Source: Cryobacterium sp. CG_9.6
GTDB lineage: Bacteria > Actinomycetota > Actinomycetes > Actinomycetales > Microbacteriaceae
NCBI RefSeq assembly: GCF_029893365.1
Contig: NZ_JARXUZ010000001.1
Coordinates: forward strand, 1,116,001 to 1,180,000
Direction of reading: 5' to 3'
DNA length: 64,000 nt
A model generated the notes under the pieces. It was not told the origin of the DNA and did no database searches. It was given only the letters and a program-made list of their open reading frames with translations. Shown one piece after another: positions 16,999-26,216 of this stretch (position 1 is the stretch's first letter; every line of letters starts with the position of its first letter). The translations under genes were made by a program, and so were the position numbers.

Positions 16999-19486
16999 GG
17001 CGTCGACCATCCGGGAGCATCTTGCGCGCCGGTTCTCGGCGCAGCGCATCGTCTTCTGGCACGATCCAGAGGGCGATTACGCGAGCGAGCTCGACGCCCT
17101 CGGTCTGGATGGCGTCGAGCCGGTTCGCGTTGAGAACAACGAGTACGCGGTGAAGAACCGGCTGCTGCATGTCGCACCGAAGTCCAAGTTTCTCGTCTAC
17201 CGCTCTGGATCTGTCCCGACGGGGGTCTCTAACTGGCTGCTCGACCTCGAACTGGCCTACGGAGTGTTCACCGCCGACCGCACGTCATTGCTACAGCAGG
17301 AACTTGGCCTGACCGCGGACGGCATCGATGAGGTTGTGCGTACCCACGAGAAGTTCTTCCGGGCTGCGAAGCGCGTGCAGAGCCTCAAGGCGCTGCTCGA
17401 CCCAGACGACGATGCTGACAAGCTGCGGGCGAAGATGTTGGCCGTGCTGCTCGGACAGCGCGAGCACAGCCTGCTTGAACTCACGCGCACGCTGCTGATC
17501 GAGAACGCGGCCGGCGGTGACGCGAAGTACCGTGCGCTTGTCGACTACGGGCTCGACGAGTTCCACTGGAAAGGTGCAGATGCGATCTACGGCTACGCAT
17601 CGCCGAGCCCGAGTGTCGACGACTTCGTGCTGTGGGTGTTCCGGCGGGCGATCGACGGATTCAAGTCGGATCGCCCGGGTGGGCTGCGCAATATCCAGCT
17701 TGACTTCGCGAGTATGCGCAACGACCGTCGCAGCACGGACGCACTCACGGCACTCGCCAGGCGCGCGGCGTCGGATCTCGACTACGCGAGCAGTGTCGAG
17801 GACGCCACGTTCCGTGACCTCGCGGGCAACGATCTTTTCGAGGAGGTCGAACGCAAGATCATCAGCGATCTCGCCCATGCCGTCGCCGAGCGCACGGTCA
17901 CGGCGCGCGACGTCAGCGACGTCATTCGAAGTCGCCAGAGCAGCATTTGGATCGACGGTTACCGCAAGCTGTACGCGGCCATCGGCAGTGCGTCCGAGCT
18001 GCTGAACGAATTGGCGACGTTGAAGCTTACGGTGTCGTCGTTTGATGAGGGGCTCGATCGCTACCGGCGTGAGTGGTTCCGCATCGACCAGCTCTACCGG
18101 CAGTTCGTTTTCGCCGCCCGTACGGCGGAGCACTCCGGGCCGTTGGAAGCTCTGCGTGCCGAGGTGGAGAAGTTCTACTCGAACAAGTTTGTCTACGAGC
18201 TGGGCAACGCATGGCAGCAGCAGGTCGATGCGGTGGATCGGTGGCGTTCGTCGGTGCTGCGGCCCCAGACCGCGTTCTATGCGGAGCATGTCGCGCCGCT
18301 GATCCGCGATGGCCGTAAGAAGGTCGTCGTCATCATCTCGGATGCTTTGCGCTACGAAGTCGCCGAAGAACTCGGCACGCGCATCCGACAGGAAGATCGG
18401 TTCGACGCGACACTAGACGCCGTACTCGGGGTGCTGCCCAGCTATACCCAGCTCGGTATGGCCGCCCTCCTTCCGCATAAGACGATCGGACATTCGAAGA
18501 AAGGCGATCCGGTACTGGTCGACGGGCAGCGCTCCGACGGCACGGCAAACCGCAACAAGGTGCTCTGTGCTGTTGACGGCAAGGCTATCCAGGCAGAAGA
18601 CGTGCTGTCGCTCTCCCGGGAAGAGCTGCGTGAGCTCTATGCGCAGCACCAGGTGCTGTACGTGTACCACGATCGCATCGACGCGACCGGCGACAAGGCC
18701 CGAACCGAGCGCCAGGCCTTCGAGGCCGCCGACGACACCCTTCGCGAACTGGTCGATCTCGTCAAGCGTCTCACGAACGCCAACGCGACCAACATCCTCA
18801 TCACGGCCGACCACGGGTTCCTGTTCCAGGACACCGCACTCGCCGATGCGTTCTACCTCTCCACGCTCCCACAGGGCGATGAGGTCACAGTCACCAACCG
18901 TCGATATGTGCTCGGTCGGGCACTGAAGGACGACCCCGCATTCCGCACCTTCGAACCAGAGCAGGTCGGCTTGGACAGTGATCTTCAGGTGCAGATCCCA
19001 AAGTCGATCCACCGGCTGCGCCTACCTGGTGCTGGTTCGCGATTCGTGCACGGCGGCGCTGCTTTGCAGGAGATCGTAGTGCCTGTGCTGACGATCAACA
19101 AGAAGCGGAAGAGCGACACCCGACTGGTCAACGTCGAGGTGCTGCCGGAGTCCGACAAGATCACCACCGGCCAGGTCGTCGTGAAGTTGTTCCAGTCTGA
19201 GCCGGTGAGTGAGAAGGTGCGGCCTCGGACGGTGCGCGCAGGTCTCTTCGTCGGTGAAACGTTGATCTCGAACGAGCAGGAGCTCACGTTCGACCAGGAG
19301 TCGACCGACAAGCGTGACCGCTACCAAAGCGCGCACATGCTGTTGAGCCAGGACTCGACCGAGTTCAACAACCGCGCCGTCGAGTTCCGGCTCGTGGAGC
19401 GCATCCTGAATACCAACCAGTGGCGCGTGTATGCCAAGGCGATGTACACGCTGAAGCGGTCGTTCGCCTCGGACTTCGACTTCTAA
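16991..19486 (+). CDS. pglZ: BREX protein PglZ, alkaline-phosphatase superfamily
   Basis: An 831-residue protein. The ATG at 16991 (MAEASTIREHLARRF) is chosen because GGAGGGG lies about 10 nt upstream. A longer frame would lie inside pglX. The N-terminal FWHDPEGDY segment is typical of PglZ. The metal-binding core of the phosphatase fold is visible as IISDALRYE (Asp 451) and ITADHGF (Asp 607, His 608). PglZ is a core BREX component, probably a nuclease or phosphodiesterase needed for exclusion. Confidence 0.93.
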   Translation: MAEASTIREHLARRFSAQRIVFWHDPEGDYASELDALGLDGVEPVRVENNEYAVKNRLLHVAPKSKFLVYRSGSVPTGVSNWLLDLELAYGVFTADRTSLLQQELGLTADGIDEVVRTHEKFFRAAKRVQSLKALLDPDDDADKLRAKMLAVLLGQREHSLLELTRTLLIENAAGGDAKYRALVDYGLDEFHWKGADAIYGYASPSPSVDDFVLWVFRRAIDGFKSDRPGGLRNIQLDFASMRNDRRSTDALTALARRAASDLDYASSVEDATFRDLAGNDLFEEVERKIISDLAHAVAERTVTARDVSDVIRSRQSSIWIDGYRKLYAAIGSASELLNELATLKLTVSSFDEGLDRYRREWFRIDQLYRQFVFAARTAEHSGPLEALRAEVEKFYSNKFVYELGNAWQQQVDAVDRWRSSVLRPQTAFYAEHVAPLIRDGRKKVVVIISDALRYEVAEELGTRIRQEDRFDATLDAVLGVLPSYTQLGMAALLPHKTIGHSKKGDPVLVDGQRSDGTANRNKVLCAVDGKAIQAEDVLSLSREELRELYAQHQVLYVYHDRIDATGDKARTERQAFEAADDTLRELVDLVKRLTNANATNILITADHGFLFQDTALADAFYLSTLPQGDEVTVTNRRYVLGRALKDDPAFRTFEPEQVGLDSDLQVQIPKSIHRLRLPGAGSRFVHGGAALQEIVVPVLTINKKRKSDTRLVNVEVLPESDKITTGQVVVKLFQSEPVSEKVRPRTVRAGLFVGETLISNEQELTFDQESTDKRDRYQSAHMLLSQDSTEFNNRAVEFRLVERILNTNQWRVYAKAMYTLKRSFASDFDF

Positions 19487-19498
19487 GAACGGTGCACC

Positions 19499-21646
19499 AT
19501 GACACCCGATGAAACTGCACAGCTAGATCACGCAGGCCCAGACACCGAAGTGCGATCGAGCGACGTGCCGCCGCAGAGCGAGCTGGATCGCAAGATCAAT
19601 CGGTATTTCCCAGGGGTCGTGGTGCGCAAAGATCTGGTTAAGGCGGTCAAGGGCAACGCGATCGTGCCAACATATGTGCTGGAATACCTACTCGGGCAGT
19701 ATGCGGCGTCCGATAATGAGGCCACCATTCAGGCGGGTATCGGCACGGTGCGGAAGATCCTCACCGACCACTACGTGCACCGAAATCAGTCTGAGTTGAT
19801 CAAGTCAACGATTCGCGAGAGCGGCAGACACAAGATCATCGACAAGGTCACGGTCACCCTCAACGAGAAAGACGACGTCTACCAGGCAGAGTTCGCCAAC
19901 CTCGGAATCAAGGGCGTGCTCGTCGAGCCCGCGACGATCAAAGCACACCCGAAGCTGCTCGTCGGCGGGGTGTGGTGCATCTGCGACATCGAGTACTTCC
20001 ACAGCGAAGACTCACGCGTTGTGCCGTGGATTCTCGGATCGATCAAGCCCATTCAGATGTCGAACTTCGACTTCGAGGCCTACCTCACAGCCCGGCGCGA
20101 GTTCACCACCGACGAGTGGATCGACCTGCTCGTGCAGTCCATCGGGTTTAACCCTGAGTTGTTTGGCCGCAGAGCCAAGCTCATTCAGCTTGTACGGCTC
20201 ATCCCGTTCGTGGAGCGCAACTACAACCTCGTCGAGCTAGGCCCCAAGGGCACCGGAAAATCACACATCTTCTCGGAATTCTCACCTCACGGCATGCTCA
20301 TCTCCGGCGGCGAGGTCACCGTCCCGAAACTGTTCGTGAACAACGCCAACGGGCGCATTGGCCTCGTCGGTTACTGGGATGTCGTCGCGTTCGATGAGTT
20401 TGCTGGCAAGAAGAAGCGCGTGGACAGAGCACTCGTCGACATTATGAAGAACTACATGGCGAATAAGTCATTTTCCCGCGGCGTTGAGACTCTCGGCGCG
20501 GACGCGTCGATGGTCTTCGTCGGTAACACCTCACACACCGTGCCCTACATGCTCAAGAACTCTGACCTATTCGATGAGCTGCCAGAGAGTTACCACGACT
20601 CGGCCTTCCTCGATCGATTGCACCACTACATCTCCGGCTGGGAGATCGACACCATTCGCGGAGAAATGTTCTCAGACGGGTATGGTTTCGTCGTCGACTA
20701 CATCGCCGAGGTTCTCAAGTCCATGCGCTCAGCGGATTACTCTGACCGCTATCAGCAGCAGTTCACTCTTTCGTCGGATATCTCGACCCGAGACAGAGAC
20801 GGCATCCACAAGACATTCTCCGGCCTAATGAAGATCATGTATCCGCACGGTGAGGCGACCCGCGAGGAGATCGAGGAGATCCTGCGGTTTGCGATCGAAG
20901 GACGCAAGCGAGTGAAGGATCAGATCCTACGCATTGACTCGACAATGGCCGACGTCAAGTTCGGCTACTCGGACAGGGCCGGGGTGTGGCATCCGGTGTC
21001 GACACTGGAGGAGGGCGAATACCCGGCGTATTACCACCGGGAGCGCCGCCACAGCGCTGAACCAGCGGACGCTGCAGAACCGGCTAAGTCAGGCGGTGTG
21101 CTGCCAAAATCAGAGGCTTATGTACCGTTGCCAGAGCGGGCCGACGAGACACGGCTGTTCGAAGGGCATCGGGAGTTCCAGGAGAACCAGCGAGGAGTCT
21201 CGTACGATTCAGTACTCGTCCCTTACCTGCGAGGCGCCACGCAGATTACCATCACCGACCCGTACATCCGGCAGTTCCACCAGGCCCGTAACCTAATGGA
21301 ACTCATCGAGGGAATTGCCACCACCAAGGACGCCGCGGACGAGGTTCGCATAATACTCATCACCTCGGAGAGCATCGAGGACGTGGACAAGGCTCGCAAA
21401 CAGCTTGAGCTTCTTCTGAAGGTCAAGCAGGGCGCAGCAGTCGCGGGCATCAATCTCGACGTCGCATTTGACGACACGATCCACGACCGCTCGATTGTCA
21501 CCGACACGGGCTGGAAGATTTTGCTCGGCCGCGGGCTCGACATCTTCCAGTTCGTCACCGGCGATGCCTTCGATCTCGCCACCAAGCTCCAGGAGTATCG
21601 CCAGGTCAAGGCGTTTGGCGTGACTTACATCCGCGAGGGAGAGTGA
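19499..21646 (+). CDS. brxL: BREX protein BrxL with MIT_C-like C-terminal domain
   Basis: A 715-residue protein. The N-terminal BrxL domain includes RKINRYFPGVVVRKDL. The AAA+ core has Walker A GPKGTGKS at 248-255 and Walker B VVAFDE with Asp 299/Glu 300. After a linker near residues 515-535, the C-terminus contains ITDPYIRQFHQARNLMELIE, IHDRSIVTDTGWKILLGRGLD and related blocks that match my memory of MIT_C, the phospholipase-D-like domain of MITD1. E. coli-type BrxL instead ends in a Lon-like fold. BrxL forms DNA-encircling rings and is required for phage exclusion. It lies 12 nt after pglZ. Confidence 0.9.
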   Translation: MTPDETAQLDHAGPDTEVRSSDVPPQSELDRKINRYFPGVVVRKDLVKAVKGNAIVPTYVLEYLLGQYAASDNEATIQAGIGTVRKILTDHYVHRNQSELIKSTIRESGRHKIIDKVTVTLNEKDDVYQAEFANLGIKGVLVEPATIKAHPKLLVGGVWCICDIEYFHSEDSRVVPWILGSIKPIQMSNFDFEAYLTARREFTTDEWIDLLVQSIGFNPELFGRRAKLIQLVRLIPFVERNYNLVELGPKGTGKSHIFSEFSPHGMLISGGEVTVPKLFVNNANGRIGLVGYWDVVAFDEFAGKKKRVDRALVDIMKNYMANKSFSRGVETLGADASMVFVGNTSHTVPYMLKNSDLFDELPESYHDSAFLDRLHHYISGWEIDTIRGEMFSDGYGFVVDYIAEVLKSMRSADYSDRYQQQFTLSSDISTRDRDGIHKTFSGLMKIMYPHGEATREEIEEILRFAIEGRKRVKDQILRIDSTMADVKFGYSDRAGVWHPVSTLEEGEYPAYYHRERRHSAEPADAAEPAKSGGVLPKSEAYVPLPERADETRLFEGHREFQENQRGVSYDSVLVPYLRGATQITITDPYIRQFHQARNLMELIEGIATTKDAADEVRIILITSESIEDVDKARKQLELLLKVKQGAAVAGINLDVAFDDTIHDRSIVTDTGWKILLGRGLDIFQFVTGDAFDLATKLQEYRQVKAFGVTYIREGE

Positions 21647-24219
21647 GTGACATGACCCTCGAAGATGACATTGTGTCGTGGTTGGCAGATCGCCCTGATT
21701 GGCAGAAGGATGTCGCCGCCCGGTTCTGCCGGAACGAGTCGCTAAGTGTTGAGGACGTTGCAGCCATTGCAGATCGCCTGGTCGCCGAAACCTACCCGGT
21801 GGCCGTGGGGATCACCGCCGCCGATATTCCAGGGTCGTCTGCCACGGGTGAGCCGGTCCGTATAGGAGCAGTGCTCGATATCCTCGGCGTCAATGCGCTT
21901 CTGCCCGATCAGCGACTGACTTTTGCTAAGTCTGGCCTCACGATCGTCTACGGTGACAACGCCAGTGGTAAATCGGGGTACGCCCGGCTGATTCGGCAGG
22001 CCGTTACAGCCCGCGTAAAGGCCGCCTTGCTAGGCGACGTGTTCGCGCAGCAGCGCCAGGATCAGCAAGCCACATTCGAATTCACGGTCGCTGATGCTCA
22101 GCACACCTGGAAGCTCGGCGACGTCAGCAGCCTGTCGCTCTCGTCGGTGCGCTTCTATGATGAGGAATGTGGCGACGCATACGTCACCTCGGCATCGGAG
22201 ATCCACTACAGACCGTCCGCGCTAACCGTTCTGGATAGGGTCTCCAGCGCTTGTGATGCGCTCCAGCAAGAACTGAATTCTCGCCTCTCCGCGAACCAGC
22301 AGCAGCGGTCCGAGATGCCGCTGCTCGCCGAAGGAACGGTGGCGGCGACATTTCTGTCGAGTCTCAGCGCCGATACGGCATTGCCCGAGATCGACGAGGC
22401 CACAAAGCTGGCGGACGACCACGGCACGAAGCTTGCGAAGAATCTGACAGAGGAGGCTCGCCTTAAGGGCACTGACCCGAGCAAAGAGAAGGCCCGGCTG
22501 TCGAGTCTCGCAGCCCACTGGACGACAGTAAGAGACCATGTCGTCCGCCAGGAGGCCGCGCTGAGCGACGAGGCCCTTGCCGGCGTGCAGACGGACCACG
22601 CCAAGGCCGCCGAACTTCGAGAGGCAGCTACGATCGCGTCCGCGACGGGCTTCGACGCGGAGCCCCTGCCCGGCGTTGGTTCCGAAACGTGGAGATTCCT
22701 CTGGGAAGCTGCCCGTGCGTACTCCTTGTCGGAGGCGTACCACGATCACACCTTCCCTTTGGTAGGCGAGGACGCGGTCTGCGTGCTCTGCCAACAACCC
22801 CTCAGGGGCGAGGCAAGCGATCGGCTAGCGCGGTTTCAGGCGTTCATGAAAGATACGACCGAGCGCGATGCCTCGGCTGCCGAACGGACGATCTCGATAA
22901 CTCGGGAGTCGCTCGTACAACTCACGACGCAACCGGCTCCACTCACGACGGCGCTTAGCCAACTACAGGCTGCCGGCCAAGACGTTGCATCGGTCGAGAA
23001 GTGGTTCACCGAGGCATACACAGTCGGCAAGTCCACAGTCAACTGGATTGATGGCACTGTCGACATCTTTCCCGTCGGAGTGGTTGACGGTTTCACCACC
23101 GCTATTCAATCAATGATCAAGACGTTCGGGGACCAGAGCGCAGCCATTGACGATTCAACTTTCCGTGCCACCTTGGATGCGCTCAGCGCCGACGTGCGCG
23201 AACTCCAGGCGAGGACGGCGCTGGCCGATGCCAGAGTCGCATTAGTGACCGAGGTCGACCGCCTCAAGTCTCGCGCCAAGATTGAAGCCGCAAAGCGCCT
23301 GACCGACACCACCGGAATTACGCGCAAAGCCACCGACCTCACGACTGTGCATGTCACGAGCATCGTAAGGGATCAGTTCACGCGCGAGACCGAGCGATTG
23401 CGCCTTCGCCGTGTCACGCTCGATCCAACAGGAGGAAGGAAGAACGTCACGCTTGAACACAAACCAAAGTTACTTGGCGCGACCGTCAAAGCACGTATTG
23501 ATAGCGTGCTCAGCGAAGGCGAGCAGACTGCGCTCGGCCTCGCGGGTTTCCTTACTGAGGTGGAGTTTGACGGTTCGAAGTCAGCAATTGTGCTCGATGA
23601 CCCGGTCTCATCGCTCGATGCAGGTCGTCGTTCACGAGTTGCCAAGCGTCTCGTTGAGCTCGCGCAATCCCGCCAGGTCATAGTTTTCACGCATGAAGCG
23701 ACGTTTGTCAACGCGCTGAACAAGGAAGCTCGCGACCAAGGGGTCGAAGTGGCCGAACGCGCCATTGTTCGCGAGGGTGATCGGCCAGGCAAGGCGACCG
23801 ACAAGCACCCCTGGAGCGTCAGGGATACGAGGGCTCGCATCGGTGAACTGGAGACCGGGCTGGCACGTCTTCAAAAGGATAGGCCGCAACTTGACTCGGA
23901 CCAATATCAGAAGCGGGCGCAGGAATGGGGCGGCATGCTGTCCCAGGCTTGGGAACGGGCTGTGAATCTCGAAGTGGTAGGGGAGATCGTCAACCGTGGC
24001 ACGAACGAGGTCAAGCCCCGAATGTTCCGTATGCTCGCAGCCATCACTGACAAGGATGATAGTGATTTCCAGGCTGGATACGCCAGAGCATCCGAATGGG
24101 CACCACGCCACGATCAGGCGCCTGAAACGAACTATATTCCAGCCGAGTCAGACGAGCTTGAAGCTGAACTCAAGCGGTTTCAGAGGTGGACCGAGCGCAT
24201 ACGCTCCTACAAAAAATAG
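21643..24219 (+). CDS. RloC/PrrC-like ABC ATPase (AAA_13) with zinc-hook motif
   Basis: An 858-residue protein. Walker A GDNASGKS lies at 104-111, a CVLC zinc-hook motif at 380-383, the ABC signature SEGEQ at 624-628 and Walker B LDDPVSSLD with Asp 652/653. Coiled-coil arms flank the CxxC. This is the layout of RloC, a DNA-damage-responsive anticodon nuclease related to PrrC. I cannot identify the nuclease residues at the C-terminus, so activity is uncertain. GTG 21643 overlaps the brxL stop by 4 bp; an ATG at 21652 is an alternative start. The gene is therefore part of the BREX transcript. Confidence 0.82.
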   Translation: MSDMTLEDDIVSWLADRPDWQKDVAARFCRNESLSVEDVAAIADRLVAETYPVAVGITAADIPGSSATGEPVRIGAVLDILGVNALLPDQRLTFAKSGLTIVYGDNASGKSGYARLIRQAVTARVKAALLGDVFAQQRQDQQATFEFTVADAQHTWKLGDVSSLSLSSVRFYDEECGDAYVTSASEIHYRPSALTVLDRVSSACDALQQELNSRLSANQQQRSEMPLLAEGTVAATFLSSLSADTALPEIDEATKLADDHGTKLAKNLTEEARLKGTDPSKEKARLSSLAAHWTTVRDHVVRQEAALSDEALAGVQTDHAKAAELREAATIASATGFDAEPLPGVGSETWRFLWEAARAYSLSEAYHDHTFPLVGEDAVCVLCQQPLRGEASDRLARFQAFMKDTTERDASAAERTISITRESLVQLTTQPAPLTTALSQLQAAGQDVASVEKWFTEAYTVGKSTVNWIDGTVDIFPVGVVDGFTTAIQSMIKTFGDQSAAIDDSTFRATLDALSADVRELQARTALADARVALVTEVDRLKSRAKIEAAKRLTDTTGITRKATDLTTVHVTSIVRDQFTRETERLRLRRVTLDPTGGRKNVTLEHKPKLLGATVKARIDSVLSEGEQTALGLAGFLTEVEFDGSKSAIVLDDPVSSLDAGRRSRVAKRLVELAQSRQVIVFTHEATFVNALNKEARDQGVEVAERAIVREGDRPGKATDKHPWSVRDTRARIGELETGLARLQKDRPQLDSDQYQKRAQEWGGMLSQAWERAVNLEVVGEIVNRGTNEVKPRMFRMLAAITDKDDSDFQAGYARASEWAPRHDQAPETNYIPAESDELEAELKRFQRWTERIRSYKK

Positions 24220-24251
24220 AGGTACCTGCGATCACCGGGATCCGACGCAAG

Positions 24252-24274
24252 CAGTGGGTTCCCGGTGGTGCACC
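24252..24274 (+). other. Shortened copy of the tRNA 3'-end sequence, possible old attachment site
   Basis: A 15-base match to the tRNA remnant at 34,931-34,945 (CAGTGGGTTCCCGGT) is followed directly by GGTGCACC, which in the remnant lies 13 bases further on. It looks like the tRNA 3' end with its T-loop deleted. It lies 32 bp after the last BREX-operon gene and could mark the left edge of the 24.3-34.9 kb module. Confidence 0.4.
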
Positions 24275-24308
24275 GGCGCAGTGGGCCGTTATCACTGGCC
24301 CTTGACAA

Positions 24309-24686
24309 TTAAGGCCTAGACGTAGTCCAAGTGCGGTGTGCTAGGTCTCGGCGTTGGGCGGATGCGATGGTCAGCGTCGACGCATTTCCTACGTGCTCTC
24401 GGGCTGGGGCAACGTTTTTTCGTGCTGCTGATGATGTCAAGCGATCTGGTTTTCCTGACTGCGTTTCTGCCAAGAGCGCGACGCGACGGTGGTAGATTGC
24501 GGTCCCGCCGATAGTGAAGCCGGTCGCGTCTTCCTCCGCTGAGATTTGGCGAACAATGGCCAGGACCGAGATGTTGGGGTTGCCGATGTGGCCTTCGAGG
24601 TTGGCTCGCGACTTGGGGTCTAGAGTGTCCAGGTATCGCTGGAGTTTGCCGACTGTTCCCGGGGCACTCGCAATATGTTCGTACAT
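24309..24686 (-). CDS. Hypothetical protein, phage/plasmid type
   Basis: A 125-residue protein with a strong ribosome binding site (GAGGAGG, about 5 nt before the ATG). The sequence starts MYEHIASAPGTVGKLQRYLD and contains a GFTIGGTAIYHRRVALL segment resembling the recognition part of a helix-turn-helix. Many short actinophage and actinobacterial mobile-element proteins share this design of a helical start and a later H-R recognition helix, but no named family is assigned. Transcription is opposite to BREX and converges on its end. Confidence 0.65.
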   Translation of the reverse strand: MYEHIASAPGTVGKLQRYLDTLDPKSRANLEGHIGNPNISVLAIVRQISAEEDATGFTIGGTAIYHRRVALLAETQSGKPDRLTSSAARKNVAPAREHVGNASTLTIASAQRRDLAHRTWTTSRP

Positions 24687-25286
24687 TAGTCCTCCTCAGA
24701 ACATCAACTGCGGTGGGCTCATGGAGCGTGTTGATGCAGCGTGCCATAACGATGCGTTGAAGCCTGGGAAAGTTGCCTTCCGAACGAAATGTTCATTGAA
24801 AAATCTCGTGCCGCGCATGGTCACACGATCGGGGCGAGTGCGGCACGAGAAACGGCCGGAATAGAAACGGAAACGGTGCCCGTACTCCCTCTCTGTTTCA
24901 GTGCAAGCACGGCCGGGCGAACGTGCATACCACTATTCGCTCTAAAGCCAGCGCTCTAGCCTCGACCCGATGCGCCAAACCGATAGCGTCGGACGAGGGT
25001 GTGCCGCGCCGACGAGGTAGACCTCCGCATCACCGCATCGGGGTGGACCGATCTCGTTTCGGGACGCAGCGAATACCGGGTGGACATACCCTGATTCACC
25101 ACGTGGCAAACGTGCATAGTGGAAGCCACATAGCGGTGATCGCTGTCAAACAGGTCCCTCGTCAGAGCCCCAACTCGTTGCGTGGTGATGCCATCCCTGG
25201 CTGCACGGGCATGCTAGGCGATCCGTCGTGAGCATCGTGCTCGGGTCGCCGCGCGGTGGTCAGTGGGGCGCCAGGCCGACCCGCAT
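24687..25286. other. 600-bp intergenic region
   Basis: No credible gene. It contains the hairpin at 24805-24849 (listed separately) and two occurrences of AACGTGCATA (about 24919 and 25108), each in a short context with partial dyad symmetry, which could be operator sites. A 102-residue plus-strand frame at 24923-25231 has no ribosome binding site and unusual composition. Confidence 0.35.
24805..24849 (-). terminator. Hairpin with 10-bp stem, probable terminator; contains a GCCGCGCATG copy
   Basis: The arms CTCGTGCCGC (24805-24814) and GCGGCACGAG (24840-24849) are perfect complements around a 25-nt loop. On the minus strand the stem is followed by ATTTTTC, which fits termination of the sigma-like gene transcript coming from 25287. 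The left arm overlaps a GCCGCGCATG word (24810-24819) with no gene behind it, so that copy may be coincidental. Confidence 0.5.
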
Positions 25287-26093
25287 TCATGACGGTTTGG
25301 CCATGCCGATTATTGCCACACCGACGGTTACGTTATTGCCGGTCAAGTGTGCGCGTAGGAGCGGGTTCCCGTTGCGGATCTTTGTCAGAACATGGCCTAC
25401 TGCTTTTGACATATTCGGAATCGTCGTTCCTCTAGAACCAGCGATTTCCTTCAGTCCCTTTGGTGTGCCACCGTCCAGTCCAAAACGGTCAATTACTAAG
25501 GTTCTCTGTCTTGTCGTCAGGTCGGCCAACGCTTCGGCTATCGCCGCCCTGAGCTCAGATCGCTCAGCCAGTTCCTCGGGCCCTTCGGCGTGGCTTGGCA
25601 CCAGATCGTCAAGGGTGCGCCCGTCACCTTCGCCGATCGGCGTGCTCAGCGAGGCTGGGCGAGAAATTGTATGGCAGGTGTGTGCTGCCGTCCGACGCTG
25701 CTTTTGCGTGAGCTGATCGAGAGGCATGCCGGCGAGTGCCACGCGTTCGCCGGCAGTCGCGCGCTTTGCGATCAAGAAGGCGCCGAGCGGCACGCCCGAG
25801 GTCAAATCGTAGCTGCCCATGGCTTCGAGGCTGCGGACGTAGGCCTCGGCGGCGCGGTCTTCGGAAGCCTGGCGTGATGGTGACGTCGCAATTGCGCGCT
25901 TTCGGATCCAGGGAGCGTAGGCCGCGAGTAGGGCGGCGCGGGCGTTAACGGCCGACCTGTGCTCGTCGTCTGTGGCGGTGGAACGCAAGCCGTGACCCAT
26001 TCGGATGATCAGCCGGGCATGCTCATCTGCAGAGATTATTACCCCGTATGGCGCAGGTGGAATTATGCGATTCGTCGATGTTTCCAGGGTCAC
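25287..26093 (-). CDS. Sigma-70-like regulatory protein
   Basis: A 268-residue protein. The GTG at 26093 is chosen because GGAG lies 7 nt upstream. A helical region-2-like part spans about residues 60-140 (including RAAEAYVRSLEAMGSYDL). The C-terminus carries a region-4-like helix-turn-helix, LTTRQRTLVIDRFGLDGG followed by GLKEIAGSRGTTIPNMSKAV. It resembles sigma factors and sigma-like regulators of phages and conjugative elements. It is divergent from the primase gene, with the candidate origin between them. It may direct polymerase to element promoters or control replication. Confidence 0.7.
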   Translation of the reverse strand: MTLETSTNRIIPPAPYGVIISADEHARLIIRMGHGLRSTATDDEHRSAVNARAALLAAYAPWIRKRAIATSPSRQASEDRAAEAYVRSLEAMGSYDLTSGVPLGAFLIAKRATAGERVALAGMPLDQLTQKQRRTAAHTCHTISRPASLSTPIGEGDGRTLDDLVPSHAEGPEELAERSELRAAIAEALADLTTRQRTLVIDRFGLDGGTPKGLKEIAGSRGTTIPNMSKAVGHVLTKIRNGNPLLRAHLTGNNVTVGVAIIGMAKPS

Positions 26094-26216
26094 GATGGGC
26101 CTCCAAGTTGAGAAGCCGAGATCGGCTCGATGACTAGGTGGTGCTTGTTCGACCGAAAGTTGACGTGGCCACAAACTCTCCACCGCAAAGAGGGTGGACC
26201 GGTTAAGCCAAGGCCT

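Noticed and set aside
24923..25231. 102-residue plus-strand gene
   Set aside because: No ribosome binding site, His/Arg/Pro-rich composition and no motif; left as intergenic.
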